From positions 38,817-102,816 of the forward strand of contig NZ_VUMY01000010.1 in the NCBI RefSeq assembly GCF_009695935.1: 64,000 nt of DNA. Direction: 5' to 3'. Below the pieces are notes generated by a model that worked only from the letters and a program-made list of their open reading frames with translations, did no database searches and was not told the DNA's origin. This document shows, one piece after another, positions 1 through 8,386 of the stretch (the stretch's first letter is position 1; each line of letters begins with the position of its first letter). The translations under genes were made by a program, and so were the position numbers. The DNA comes from Mobiluncus porci. Lineage in GTDB: Bacteria; Actinomycetota; Actinomycetes; Actinomycetales; Actinomycetaceae.

Positions 1-93
1 AACAATATCTGCCCCATCAGCCCCGATATACCCCCCACCAAGGACGAGAGCGCCGATTAGTGCGCTGATTCCGGCCTGGGAGCGTCTCTTCAT
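1..93 (-). CDS. N-terminus of a secreted protein, probably D-Ala-D-Ala carboxypeptidase (partial)
   Basis: Only the first 31 codons are in the window. They begin MKRRSQAGIS and continue with a hydrophobic run (ALIGALVLGGG), which is the positive start and core of a signal peptide or membrane anchor. A good ribosome site (AAAGGA) sits five bases before the ATG. The gene is divergent from ppa. In many actinobacteria the neighbour divergent from ppa is dacB, a PBP4-type D-Ala-D-Ala carboxypeptidase followed by tilS; that is the basis for the tentative name, since no catalytic motif is visible. tilS in this window lies about 60 kb away, so the usual dacB-tilS link is not intact here. Confidence 0.6.
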   Translation of the reverse strand, partial: MKRRSQAGISALIGALVLGGGYIGADGADIV

Positions 94-226
94 AGAAATC
101 CTTTCGATGCGGGAAAACCCCAAATCAATTATAGAAGATTACGCGCAAAGTTATCCTTAGTGGCATGATAGGAGGACGAGCCCGGCGAGGTCGCTGGGGC
201 AAACCCGAACCAACAAGAAGGTAGAG

Positions 227-757
227 ATGTCAGAGGATTTTTTGAAGTTCAACGTCACCATTGAGATTCCGAAAGGGAACCGCAACAAGTATGAGGTTGA
301 CCACGAGACTGGTCGGATTAAGCTCGACCGGATGCTTTTCACCTCGACACGATACCCGGATGATTACGGGTTTATTGATGACTCCCTGGGGCTGGATGGC
401 GATCCTCTGGATGCTCTGGTTCTTCTGGAAGAGCCGACTTTCCCCGGCTGTGTCATCAACTGTCGCGCGCTGGGGATGTTCCGCATGACCGATGAGCATG
501 GTGGCGACGACAAAGTGTTGTGTGTGCCGGCGAGTGACCAACGGGCCTCTTGGCGTACTGAGCTCGAAGACGTTTCGGAGTTCCACCGTCTCGAAATCCA
601 ACACTTCTTCGAGGTTTACAAGGATTTGGAGCCCGGGAAGTCCGTGGAAGGCGCTGACTGGGTGGGTCGCAAAGAGGCCGAAGCAGAAATTCTGGCCTCA
701 TTGGCGCGATTCCGCGAAAAGGAAGGTCCCGACGCTCACACCTATATCCACAGGTGA
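227..757 (+). CDS. ppa: Inorganic pyrophosphatase (family I)
   Basis: Soluble cytoplasmic enzyme that hydrolyses pyrophosphate to two phosphates and so pulls biosynthetic reactions forward. The 176-residue protein has the normal length for bacterial family I enzymes. It shows the early [12 protein letters not shown] stretch, YPDDYGFI, and the signature DGDPLDALV near residue 65 whose aspartates bind the metal ions. The ATG is preceded by AAGGTAGAG, and no upstream in-frame start gives a better alignment. It is monocistronic, with a hairpin and T-run some 50 bases after its stop. Identification is secure. Confidence 0.97.
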   Translation: MSEDFLKFNVTIEIPKGNRNKYEVDHETGRIKLDRMLFTSTRYPDDYGFIDDSLGLDGDPLDALVLLEEPTFPGCVINCRALGMFRMTDEHGGDDKVLCVPASDQRASWRTELEDVSEFHRLEIQHFFEVYKDLEPGKSVEGADWVGRKEAEAEILASLARFREKEGPDAHTYIHR

Positions 758-807
758 GGCAGTGAGGTTTTGCCCGGTCCTTGTCTTTGGGGAATAAGGT
801 TTTGCTT

Positions 808-833
808 GCCCTCAAAACTCATTTTGGGCTTTT
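808..833 (+). terminator. Likely intrinsic terminator of ppa
   Basis: GCCC and GGGC arms enclose an AAAA/TTTT inner stem with a short loop, followed by TTTT. It lies between the convergent ppa and DUF3499 genes and could serve both. Confidence 0.55.
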
Positions 834-1254
834 AAGACACTTTCTTCGGTGGGTCTACCAAGGTGAGATGTCCGTGGCGAGTGCCTGCGGCTTCATTCGG
901 CTTAAAATCGCGGCTGTGCGGCGTTTCGCGATCGATGGGGCCGGTGTAGGAGGCGGGACGGATGTCGCGACGAGGTCCATCAGAATGACTGGCGGCGCGG
1001 ACCGCGTTCGCTAAAGCCATCAACTCGTCATCATTGGGTTCCGGGATGGTAAAGGAATCCGCGAGCCGCACGACCTGCCAGCCGCGCGGGGCACTCAAAC
1101 GCTCGGAATGCTTTTGGCACAGGTCGTAGCCGACCGGATCGGGCTGGGTGGAGAGCGGGCCGAGGATAGCGGTGGACTCGCCGTAATCGAAAGTCATCGT
1201 CGCTACTGCCGGATTGTTGCAACCGGGTTTGGAACAGACACGCGCATAACTCAC
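832..1254 (-). CDS. DUF3499 family protein
   Basis: A 140-residue actinobacterial protein of unknown function. The N-terminus has a metal-site-like pattern: Cys7 and Cys12 (CSKPGC) and a later LCQKH pair near residue 45, suggesting one bound zinc. The C-terminal half is polar and probably unstructured. It is divergent from the zincin-like gene with only 77 bases between the two starts. The same divergent pair occurs in Mycobacterium (Rv3258c/Rv3259), which supports both calls. No catalytic role can be inferred. Confidence 0.85.
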   Translation of the reverse strand: MSYARVCSKPGCNNPAVATMTFDYGESTAILGPLSTQPDPVGYDLCQKHSERLSAPRGWQVVRLADSFTIPEPNDDELMALANAVRAASHSDGPRRDIRPASYTGPIDRETPHSRDFKPNEAAGTRHGHLTLVDPPKKVS

Positions 1255-1331
1255 CCCTACAGGGTAGCGCTAAAACGGCGAAAAGAGCGTTTGGCTCGCC
1301 CAAGAAGCGTTTTGTTGACTATGCTGAAAGC

Positions 1332-1823
1332 GTGGCTAGAGATTTTCACGAGGTGCGCGTGCTCGATTTGGGCGGAGAGTTGAAATGGAAGGTTTCAACC
1401 GGTCCGCGGACGCGTCGCGTGGACGTGCGCCGCGACCGTCACGGGCGGGGATCTCGGGGGGTTTTGGTCCCCGCGATTTTGCCCCGTTACCGGACTCGCC
1501 GCCAGTCTTTTGACGACCTCGTTATCCAAGAAGTGCGAGCTTTGGTGGCGGTCTGCGCCGATTTTGCCAATATCCAGTTCGGGGTGGAGGACGTGCCGCC
1601 TTCCGATCCGGCGCCCTGGGAGCGAGATTCCGTGGTTTTGGGTCGCGGCTTTGGCGCGGATCCGGCTCACGGTTTGCCCGCCCAAGTTGTCGTGTATCGT
1701 CGGCCTTTGGAGCAGCGCACGCGTTCAGTAATGGAACTCCGCGAGATGATTCACGCGGTGGTTCTCGAGGAATCCTCCCAACTAATCGGCAAGCATCCCG
1801 AAGATATTGACCCCAATTGGTGA
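1332..1823 (+). CDS. Zincin-like metallopeptidase-family protein, apparently without HExxH
   Basis: 163 residues from a GTG start. The middle (RQSFDDLVIQEV...FGVEDVPP) and the end (KHPEDIDPNW) match the actinobacterial members of the metallopeptidase-fold family found next to DUF3499. Where true zincins carry HExxH, the sequence reads REMIHAVVLEESSQL, so the zinc site is not evident and the protein is probably not an active protease. An overlapping frame starting with ATG at 1384 lacks the family sequence and was not chosen. The exact start remains uncertain because no clear ribosome site precedes the GTG. Confidence 0.78.
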   Translation: MARDFHEVRVLDLGGELKWKVSTGPRTRRVDVRRDRHGRGSRGVLVPAILPRYRTRRQSFDDLVIQEVRALVAVCADFANIQFGVEDVPPSDPAPWERDSVVLGRGFGADPAHGLPAQVVVYRRPLEQRTRSVMELREMIHAVVLEESSQLIGKHPEDIDPNW

Positions 1824-2040
1824 GTTTCAGGTCGCCAGGAGTGCAGCCAATCGTCGGAGTTGAGCTAGATACCCGCAGGTAAGTCCGCATTTACTTGTTG
1901 AATGGGAAAATGACCCAAATCACCTCAAAAGCCACTTGGCGAGGTCCCAAATTTGCACCCCTTCGTGGTCGGTGGTCTCGTGCTTGGTGCGAGCCGCGAC
2001 AATTTTCGGGTAGGTATAGACAACCAACAAGAGAAAATCC

Positions 2041-2064
2041 ACTTCAGACAATGTCAACTGAAGT
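2041..2064 (-). terminator. Possible terminator after the DUF58 gene
   Basis: Perfect 7-bp inverted repeat (ACTTCAG / CTGAAGT) with a 10-base loop, 15 bases beyond the DUF58 stop. Read on the minus strand it is followed by GGATTTTC. The stem is short, so confidence is modest. The rest of the 1824-2078 gap shows no convincing gene. Confidence 0.4.
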
Positions 2065-2078
2065 CAAACCCGAGAGGA

Positions 2079-3371
2079 TCAAATCTGGCCGCGGCGTTTC
2101 AAGGAAATGTAGGTGTCGGCGAGAAGCGGGGGGAGCTCGTCTGGGCCGGTGTTCAAAACTCGCGCTCCGAGCATCCCGAGCAGGTCACTGGCTTTGCGGC
2201 GCTCCTCCGAGTCAGCCATTGCGGCAGCGGCCAAAAAAGCCTCCTCGGGGGTGTCCATCTCGGTAGTGAGGGAACGCACCTCCGGATCCATAGCGCTCGC
2301 TAGCAAAACCTGGTGGCGGCTAGCGAGCGCTTCCACCGTGGGCATCAAGGGGGAGCGATCCAGACCCGCTTCCAGGCCGGTCAACAGGACAATCAGGGAA
2401 CGCTGGCGAATAGAGGACAGCAAGGTTTGCCCCAGGCCACGCCAGTTAGCCTCGGTCAAAGAAGAATCCAGGTTCGCCATTGTAGAAGCCATTTCCCCGA
2501 CCAAACCGGCGCCGCGAGAGGGCTGGATGTGGGCGCGGATCTGGTTATCGAAAGCAATCAGGTGAATCCGGTCTCCCGCGCTCGAAGCCAAAGCACCGAG
2601 AAGTAAAGCCGCCTCCATATTCGCGTCCAAACGCGGAAACTCCCCGAGTCGAACCGCGGAAGTGCGGGAGGAATCAATGCAGATAATCACGTTGCGGTCG
2701 CGTTCGGGACGCCAAGTTTTCACCACCGGAACGCGGTTTCTCGCCGATACGTGCCACTCAATATCCCGCACATCATCGCCCGGAACGTATTCGCGCAGGG
2801 AATCGAATTCGGAGCCTTGCCCGCGGTGAGTCAAGAGCGTGTTGCCCTCGAGGCGGCGCAGAGTTTGCAGCCGAGAGGGGAGAAATTTTGCGGAACGAAA
2901 CTCGGGCAAAACCTTTACTGTTTGGACAATTGGGGCCGAAAACTGTCTCGCCCCCAAGCCCAGAGGCCCAAAAGAACGCACCGTGACGGCATCGCTCGAC
3001 AAGGTGCCTTTCCGTTCCGGAGTGAAAGAGGCCTCCAAATCTTGGGTGGTTTTCGGGTTCAAAACGAGGCGTTCCCCGTTGGCGCTGGCGTGCAAAGAAG
3101 GCTGCCAAGCGTCCCGAAGCCAGATGCGGTATTTCCGTTTGGTGGGATTCGCTACCGTAATGGTGTAGGGGGTTTTCGTGTGCATCCGCAAAGAGATTGG
3201 CAGAGAACGGGTGATGACGAGGAATCGCGGACTCGGGGCGAGAAGGGAATCTAGGAGCCACAATACGAGGCAAAACAGCAACCAAAAAACCCAGGCTCCT
3301 GACCAATTGGTCAAGAACATGAGGGGGATTCCCAAGGCGACGAGAATCGCCAGGCGGGAGGTCATGGCCAC
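2079..3371 (-). CDS. DUF58 domain protein
   Basis: 430 residues. Two hydrophobic helices lie at about residues 5-50, followed by a beta-rich region and the DUF58 core: GSEFDSLREYVPGDDVRDIEWHVSARN near residue 200, then RDRNVIICIDSSRT, a VWA-like fold with part of a metal site. DUF58 proteins are regularly encoded beside MoxR ATPases and are thought to be their envelope-associated partners. The GTG at 3371 is favoured because AAAGGA lies eight bases upstream; an ATG two codons later is also possible. It is the last gene of a five-gene minus-strand operon, 19 bases after moxR. Confidence 0.9.
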   Translation of the reverse strand: MAMTSRLAILVALGIPLMFLTNWSGAWVFWLLFCLVLWLLDSLLAPSPRFLVITRSLPISLRMHTKTPYTITVANPTKRKYRIWLRDAWQPSLHASANGERLVLNPKTTQDLEASFTPERKGTLSSDAVTVRSFGPLGLGARQFSAPIVQTVKVLPEFRSAKFLPSRLQTLRRLEGNTLLTHRGQGSEFDSLREYVPGDDVRDIEWHVSARNRVPVVKTWRPERDRNVIICIDSSRTSAVRLGEFPRLDANMEAALLLGALASSAGDRIHLIAFDNQIRAHIQPSRGAGLVGEMASTMANLDSSLTEANWRGLGQTLLSSIRQRSLIVLLTGLEAGLDRSPLMPTVEALASRHQVLLASAMDPEVRSLTTEMDTPEEAFLAAAAMADSEERRKASDLLGMLGARVLNTGPDELPPLLADTYISLKRRGQI

Positions 3372-3390
3372 GGTTGGGGTCCTTTCTTGA

Positions 3391-4350
3391 TTAGCGGGGC
3401 ACGGGGGTGGCGGAGAGAACCGTGTCGAGAATCGATTGGGCTGTTACTCCTTCCATTTCGGCTTCGGCGCGAAGGCGCAACCGGTGACGGAAAGTCGGCA
3501 AAACCAGGGATTTAACGTCATCGGGGGTGACGAAGTTTCGCCCGCACAGCCACGCCCACACCCTTGAAGTCGCGAGCAAAGCCGTCGCTCCGCGGGGAGA
3601 AACCCCGAGCTCAACTTGGGGTAGATGGCGAGTGGCGCGAACTAGATCCACGATATAACCGAGAACCTCCGCGCCGGCTTCAACCTGTTTCACGGCCTCC
3701 TTCGCGGCAGCAATATCTTCGGCAGAAGCCACCGCATGGACCCCGGCACCGGCCAAATCATGGGGATTGAAACCTTGCAGGTGCAGGTTCACGACCTCCA
3801 GCTCGGCCTCGCGGGTGGGTAGAGGAACTTCCAACTTCAACAAGAAGCGATCCAACTGCGCCTCGGGAAGAGGATAGGTACCTTCATACTCGACAGGGTT
3901 TTGGGTGGCGATAACCATGAAGGGATCCGGCAACTCGCGGCTCACCCCATCGATGCTGACTTGGTGTTCCTCCATGGCTTCGAGGAGGGCCGACTGGGTT
4001 TTCGGGGGAGTACGGTTAATCTCATCAGCCAGCAAGAGATTGGTGAAAACCGGTCCTTCCCGGAAAGTGAAAGTGGAAGACTGGGAGTTAAAGATTAGCG
4101 AACCAGTCAAGTCCCCCGGCATCAGATCGGGAGTGAACTGGACACGGGTGTTTTTGAGGCTCAAACCCGCAGACAGGGCGCGAACCGTCAGGGTTTTGGC
4201 CACGCCCGGCACACCTTCCAAGAGGACGTGTCCCCCGGCGATGAGTCCAATGACGAGTCCCGTGATGACGGCATCTTGACCTTTCACGACCTTATTTATC
4301 TCTCCTCGTAGCGCCGAGAGTCTTTCCAGGGCGGAATCTTGCGTCTCCAT
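3391..4350 (-). CDS. MoxR-family AAA+ ATPase
   Basis: 319 residues beginning METQDSALERL. The P-loop GVPGVAKT is near residue 50, Walker B with its continuation reads LLADEINRTPPKTQSALLEAMEE, and sensor region and arginine finger lie in ATQNPVEYEGTYPLPEAQLDRFLL. The C-terminal lid has SPRGATALL. MoxR ATPases act as chaperones with VWA/DUF58 partners. The reading frame extends 51 codons upstream, but the chosen ATG has a GGAAGGA site and overlaps the preceding stop as TAATG, so the extension is only the out-of-frame tail of the neighbour. Function in envelope maintenance is inferred from the operon. Confidence 0.95.
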   Translation of the reverse strand: METQDSALERLSALRGEINKVVKGQDAVITGLVIGLIAGGHVLLEGVPGVAKTLTVRALSAGLSLKNTRVQFTPDLMPGDLTGSLIFNSQSSTFTFREGPVFTNLLLADEINRTPPKTQSALLEAMEEHQVSIDGVSRELPDPFMVIATQNPVEYEGTYPLPEAQLDRFLLKLEVPLPTREAELEVVNLHLQGFNPHDLAGAGVHAVASAEDIAAAKEAVKQVEAGAEVLGYIVDLVRATRHLPQVELGVSPRGATALLATSRVWAWLCGRNFVTPDDVKSLVLPTFRHRLRLRAEAEMEGVTAQSILDTVLSATPVPR

Positions 4351-5516
4351 TATTTTTGTTCCTTCCGTTTGGTTTTTTGGACCAGACTGTTTAAATCTTT
4401 GAGCAGCCCCATCAACTCCGTGGCATTTCGAGGGGCACGTCCCAACAGAATCTCCTCCACTCTCGGGACAGGTAGGTCGATGTAGTTTGCCACCTCCCAG
4501 CAAAGAGCCTGCGCGGTAAGCGGTGTGGGGAGGTGAAGATTCTCCCCTAGTTTTCGCGCGGTATAGGAGCGGGCATGTTTGGCAGTGGTCTCGAAAGCCG
4601 CCATGTTGCGATACATTCTCGCCCTTCCCTGGATGGTCTCAGATCCGTGAACCACCACGGGGAGTTCTTCTTTGACGATGCGTCCGAGACGGCGCCCCTT
4701 TGCTAGCCCCAACACTAATAGGGCCGCGAAAAATAGGAGCAGCGCTTGGGTGAAAGCCGGCGGGACCATGTCCGGACTCGCCCCCGCTCCGGAGGGGGAA
4801 GAAAGCTGGAACGTCCGACCAACGACCCAGCCCACGCGGTCCGCGGGCTGCATAAGATTGAGCAGGAAAGCCGCGTTGGAGCCCTTGGTGATTTCCTGGT
4901 TTTGCGCCGATTTCCCTTCCGACAAGAAACTGACCGTGAGCCCACCTGGCCGGACAAACTTCAGGTAGGCGAATTTTCCGGGCGCGACCTCGTAACAAGC
5001 CGCGGCGGGTTCACGCAAAGGCTCCAAGGATCCCCGCGAGCCGTGCAACGGTCCGGCCTCGAAAGCAGCCGGTAACTTACAGCGCGGCGCCAAACCATCA
5101 GGATTACTCTCGCCCACGGCGGAAACATAGGGCTCCAACCGGTTACTTTGGGCGAAAGTCCCCAGGAAAAGCACATTCGTAGTGGGGGATTCCATCAAAG
5201 TCTGTAAGTGTTTTTCGGATAGATCACGAACGCCGGTAATGACCAGCAGGTCGTTCTCGCCCAGTTGGCTGGCGTCTCGCGGGGTATAGACATCGTGAAC
5301 CTTCACCCCGCGATCTTTCAGGACTTCCGCCAAAGCCATCGCACCGTTGGGCCGCGGGTTGTGGATTGAAAGCTGATTGTCATCCGTGGGATTCGAAATC
5401 AACCCGAAAACTACCGCCGAGACCAGCAGGAGGAGAAAACCTCCAATGATCCAGCGCGCTTGGTGGAGCGCTTCCCCGACGCGGGGAGTAGCGGTGGGAG
5501 CGGTATTGAAACTCAC
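4350..5516 (-). CDS. DUF4350 domain membrane protein
   Basis: 388 residues. A first membrane helix at about residues 23-41 (WIIGGFLLLLVSAVVFGLI) is followed by an extracytoplasmic domain of roughly 200 residues and a second helix near residue 255 (LLLFFAALLVLGLA), with a basic cytoplasmic tail. The region GAMALAEVLKDRGVKV is typical of DUF4350, a glutamine-amidotransferase-like fold that usually lacks catalytic residues. Start and stop overlap the neighbours by a few bases on both sides, so translation is coupled to the DUF4129 gene before and moxR after. Role unknown. Confidence 0.85.
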   Translation of the reverse strand: MSFNTAPTATPRVGEALHQARWIIGGFLLLLVSAVVFGLISNPTDDNQLSIHNPRPNGAMALAEVLKDRGVKVHDVYTPRDASQLGENDLLVITGVRDLSEKHLQTLMESPTTNVLFLGTFAQSNRLEPYVSAVGESNPDGLAPRCKLPAAFEAGPLHGSRGSLEPLREPAAACYEVAPGKFAYLKFVRPGGLTVSFLSEGKSAQNQEITKGSNAAFLLNLMQPADRVGWVVGRTFQLSSPSGAGASPDMVPPAFTQALLLFFAALLVLGLAKGRRLGRIVKEELPVVVHGSETIQGRARMYRNMAAFETTAKHARSYTARKLGENLHLPTPLTAQALCWEVANYIDLPVPRVEEILLGRAPRNATELMGLLKDLNSLVQKTKRKEQK

Positions 5517-6289
5517 GGCGCCACCTCCGCGGGTGCGGCAGCGGCGGCAGCGGAACAGGCGGGGGTAGCGTCACTGTCAGCAAGTGGAGTCGCGGGCACG
5601 GTGTTAGCGGCGGGATGCGCCTGGGGAGAATGGCTTTTAATCTGACGGTCCAAAGTATCGTTGACACTTCTCAACCGCTCATAATCTTCAGGCCTGGCTT
5701 CATGATGGCCGAATCTGAAAGCATTAAACTGGTCAGCGGCCCAGGTGAGTTCCGCCGCCATTTCCTTGGCCACCCGAGTTAGCTTTTGGCTCGCTTCCCA
5801 AGCGGTTAGTCCCGGATTCACCGTCAGAACACCTTCACCCTCACAGTTTTTCAGCATGTGGCGGAAAAGCTCCAAGAAAGCAGTAGCGAAATCTTCGCGA
5901 CTGACCGCCGCCTTGGCCGCAGCCAAATACTGCACCGCAGTCCGGTCGTCTTCAAAAACGACAGAATCAGCGCGTTTCCTCTTCGAGGGAAGGGAATGAA
6001 CCCGCCAGGACTCGTTGGTGAGAATCAGGGTGATGACAATCACCAACAGGGCCACCAAAAAAGCCACGATAACCCAGTTAATTGAGGGCAAATTGGGGTT
6101 GAGATTCGCGCCGGAGAGAAGGTCAAAGAGCTTATTGAGGAGAGCCTCGAGGAAAGAAGTTCTTTCGCGGTATTGAGGTTTTTCCAATTCTCTTTGCAGG
6201 AGCTCTCGACCGACCTCGCCATCCAGAGGCGCCGAATCGGAGCCGTCTGGGGGCGGGGGAGTCGAAGCAAGAAGAATCGGAAAAATCAC
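5513..6289 (-). CDS. DUF4129 domain membrane protein
   Basis: 258 residues. The short extracytoplasmic N-terminus holds a Pro-rich segment; one membrane helix at about residues 70-90 (WVIVAFLVALLVIVITLIL) leads to a cytoplasmic DUF4129 domain containing AVSREDFATAFLELFRHMLKNC and LTAWEASQKL. The last 40 residues are low-complexity Ala/Pro. DUF4129 resembles the C-terminal part of transglutaminase-like membrane proteins that occur with MoxR and DUF58. It overlaps the following DUF4350 gene by four bases. Precise function is not known. Confidence 0.82.
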   Translation of the reverse strand: MIFPILLASTPPPPDGSDSAPLDGEVGRELLQRELEKPQYRERTSFLEALLNKLFDLLSGANLNPNLPSINWVIVAFLVALLVIVITLILTNESWRVHSLPSKRKRADSVVFEDDRTAVQYLAAAKAAVSREDFATAFLELFRHMLKNCEGEGVLTVNPGLTAWEASQKLTRVAKEMAAELTWAADQFNAFRFGHHEARPEDYERLRSVNDTLDRQIKSHSPQAHPAANTVPATPLADSDATPACSAAAAAAPAEVAP

Positions 6290-6301
6290 TGGCTATGTCC
6301 T

Positions 6302-7576
6302 CTAGTCTTGCTGGGCGGCGCGAAGCAAACTCAGAGCCAGACCTTCGCGTCGCATCCGCACGTCGATATAGAGCAGCGACTGGATACCCGAGAAGAAGGG
6401 GATGAACACCCCCGCGATGAGCGAGGACAGAGCCATGGTGATTCCCATAATGAGACCGTAGTTAGAGGTTCCAGTTGCTAGCGTTGCCGCAGTCACCCCG
6501 CCGGTAATGAGCTGCACGACAAATGACAGACCCGTCAGAATCACGTTCTGAAGCACCAGCGCCAGGAGCATGATGCCGAAAAGACGCCAGAAAGAACCTT
6601 TAGCGAGTTTCCAAGAACGAGCCATGGCTTTCTTCAGACCCAGGTTTTCCATGACCATCGCCGGATAGACAAACAGCAGGCGCACATAGATGAAAGCCCA
6701 GATGAACAGGGCGCCGAACATGGTCAACAGGGTCAATCCCATGCTGGCAAAAACCATCCCAAAATCCTCGTTAGTGACTCCCGGAATCAGCATCAACAGG
6801 GGCGAGAAGGCAAAAGCATAAATCGCCAGGGAAATGAAACTATAGAGGAACGCGTAACCAATCATCAACGGCAAGTGGGGTTTAGTTTCCTGCCAAGTCT
6901 CCGTCACTGACAGGCGTCTTCCCAACACCATCGGGGCGATAGCAGTAACCGCAATCCCCGTCGTCACTCCAGAGGCAATGAGCTGAATGAAAGCGGAAGG
7001 AATCATGGAAATGATGCTGCCTTGCATGATTTCACTAAACAGCTTGAGGAAAACTGTACCGTCGGTGGTGTTATTGAGCTGTTGCTCCGTGACAGTGAGA
7101 TCGGGGAAAGCGAGGGCAGTGAGGATACCGGAAAAAACCGCGAAAACAGCCCAGATAGAAAGAATCAAACCGAACATCACGGCAGGCGCTTGGCGCATCG
7201 CGGAGAAAGTGCCGTTGAAAATTTCTCCCAGGTTTAGCGGGCGCAATGGAATAATGCCCGGCTGTACCTGCTGGAAATTCAGCGCGTACTGGTCGAAATA
7301 GGGATTCGGCTGGGCGGCACCAAATTGGGCGCCACCAGGCTGGGGCGCGCCGTTAGGGTTTGGGTAGCCGGTTGGTGAAGCGGAAGCTGGCTGAGGCGGA
7401 ACCGGAGCGGGGGAAGGAAATGTGGCGCCACCGGCGGGGTCTCCAGTTTGAGGGGTACCTGCCGGATTCTGCCAAGAACCGGTGTTGAACTGGCCGTATC
7501 CACCCGTGGGGGCTTCGGAGTTTCCCCAGTTCCAAGCCGAACTTCCGGACGTTAGAGATTCATTTGAGTCGCTCAT
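6302..7576 (-). CDS. Polytopic membrane protein with Gly/Pro-rich N-terminus
   Basis: 424 residues. The first 120 residues are low complexity (Gly, Pro, Ala, Asn) and probably cytoplasmic and disordered. The remaining part carries about six hydrophobic segments with alternating glycine and proline, of the type annotated as glycerophosphoryl diester phosphodiesterase membrane domain or DUF7544. The ATG starting MSDSNESL has GGGGAAGGAA seven bases upstream; the frame stays open 23 codons further but without a ribosome site. It is the first gene of the moxR-DUF58 operon and divergent from mtrA. No enzymatic residues of the phosphodiesterase itself are present, so this is likely a structural or transport component. 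Confidence 0.75.
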   Translation of the reverse strand: MSDSNESLTSGSSAWNWGNSEAPTGGYGQFNTGSWQNPAGTPQTGDPAGGATFPSPAPVPPQPASASPTGYPNPNGAPQPGGAQFGAAQPNPYFDQYALNFQQVQPGIIPLRPLNLGEIFNGTFSAMRQAPAVMFGLILSIWAVFAVFSGILTALAFPDLTVTEQQLNNTTDGTVFLKLFSEIMQGSIISMIPSAFIQLIASGVTTGIAVTAIAPMVLGRRLSVTETWQETKPHLPLMIGYAFLYSFISLAIYAFAFSPLLMLIPGVTNEDFGMVFASMGLTLLTMFGALFIWAFIYVRLLFVYPAMVMENLGLKKAMARSWKLAKGSFWRLFGIMLLALVLQNVILTGLSFVVQLITGGVTAATLATGTSNYGLIMGITMALSSLIAGVFIPFFSGIQSLLYIDVRMRREGLALSLLRAAQQD

Positions 7577-7705
7577 AAGTTCCTTCCCCTGTAATCTTCT
7601 GCTAACTCTATGTTGCCACGATTCAACTATTTTTCGCGCGCCCAAAAATCCTACTCTCCCTCAAAGCAGTTCCCCAGAATTCGAAAACCGTGACAAAATA
7701 GGGCT

Positions 7706-8386
7706 ATGAGCGCAAAAATCCTGGTGGTAGACGATGACACGGCACTGTCCGAAATGATTGGCATCATTTTGGAATCTTCGGGTTATACCCCCAGTTTCTG
7801 TGGGGACGGGGCCGAGGCCTTGGACACCTTCCACAAGGTAGACCCGGATTTGGTGCTTTTGGATGTGATGCTCCCCGGGATGGACGGAATCGAAATCTGT
7901 AAAAAAATCCGCGAAACTTCCGTAGTTCCCATCATCATGTTGACCGCCAAGTCTGACACCACCGACGTGGTGGCCGGTCTGGAGGCCGGAGCAGATGACT
8001 ATGTCCCAAAGCCCTTCAAACCGAAGGAATTGTTGGCTCGCGTGGCAGCGCGACTGCGCCACGTAGAACCTGATGAGGGCGAAATCATCAAAGTCGCTGA
8101 TATTGAAATCAACCTGTCTTCCCACCAGGTCACTCGGAATGGAGAGGACTTGGGAGTGACCCCGCTGGAGTATGACCTCTTAGTGGCTCTCGCCAGTAAA
8201 CCGGGGCGGGTTTTCACTCGTGAAGAGCTCCTGGAACAGGTCTGGGGCTTGCGTCACGCGGCCGATACCCGTTTGGTGAATGTGCATGTGCAGCGGTTGC
8301 GCGCCAAGGTTGAGGTCGATCCGGATAATCCGCAAGTGGTGCTGACAGTGCGTGGGGTGGGATACCGAATCGGGAGCGCACGCTAG
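7706..8386 (+). CDS. mtrA: Response regulator MtrA
   Basis: 226-residue OmpR-type regulator. Acidic pocket DDD at residues 9-11, phosphorylation site Asp53 (LLDVMLPGMDG), conserved Thr and Lys (LTAKS, PKPFKP), then a winged-helix domain ending LTVRGVGYRIGSAR. Sequence and the following mtrB-lpqB genes identify it as MtrA, the essential actinobacterial regulator of cell-wall hydrolases, division and replication genes. Only TAGGG lies close to the ATG, so the ribosome site is poor and a very short leader is possible. Candidate target sites occur elsewhere in this window, upstream of the M23 and NlpC/P60 peptidases. Confidence 0.96.
   Translation: MSAKILVVDDDTALSEMIGIILESSGYTPSFCGDGAEALDTFHKVDPDLVLLDVMLPGMDGIEICKKIRETSVVPIIMLTAKSDTTDVVAGLEAGADDYVPKPFKPKELLARVAARLRHVEPDEGEIIKVADIEINLSSHQVTRNGEDLGVTPLEYDLLVALASKPGRVFTREELLEQVWGLRHAADTRLVNVHVQRLRAKVEVDPDNPQVVLTVRGVGYRIGSAR

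Noticed and set aside
1332..1823. Pseudogene call because HExxH is missing
   Set aside because: The frame is intact and the same motif loss is seen in the family version next to DUF3499.
1895..2303. Two overlapping plus-strand frames in the gap before the DUF58 gene
   Set aside because: Both run into the DUF58 coding region, have no family features and lack ribosome sites.
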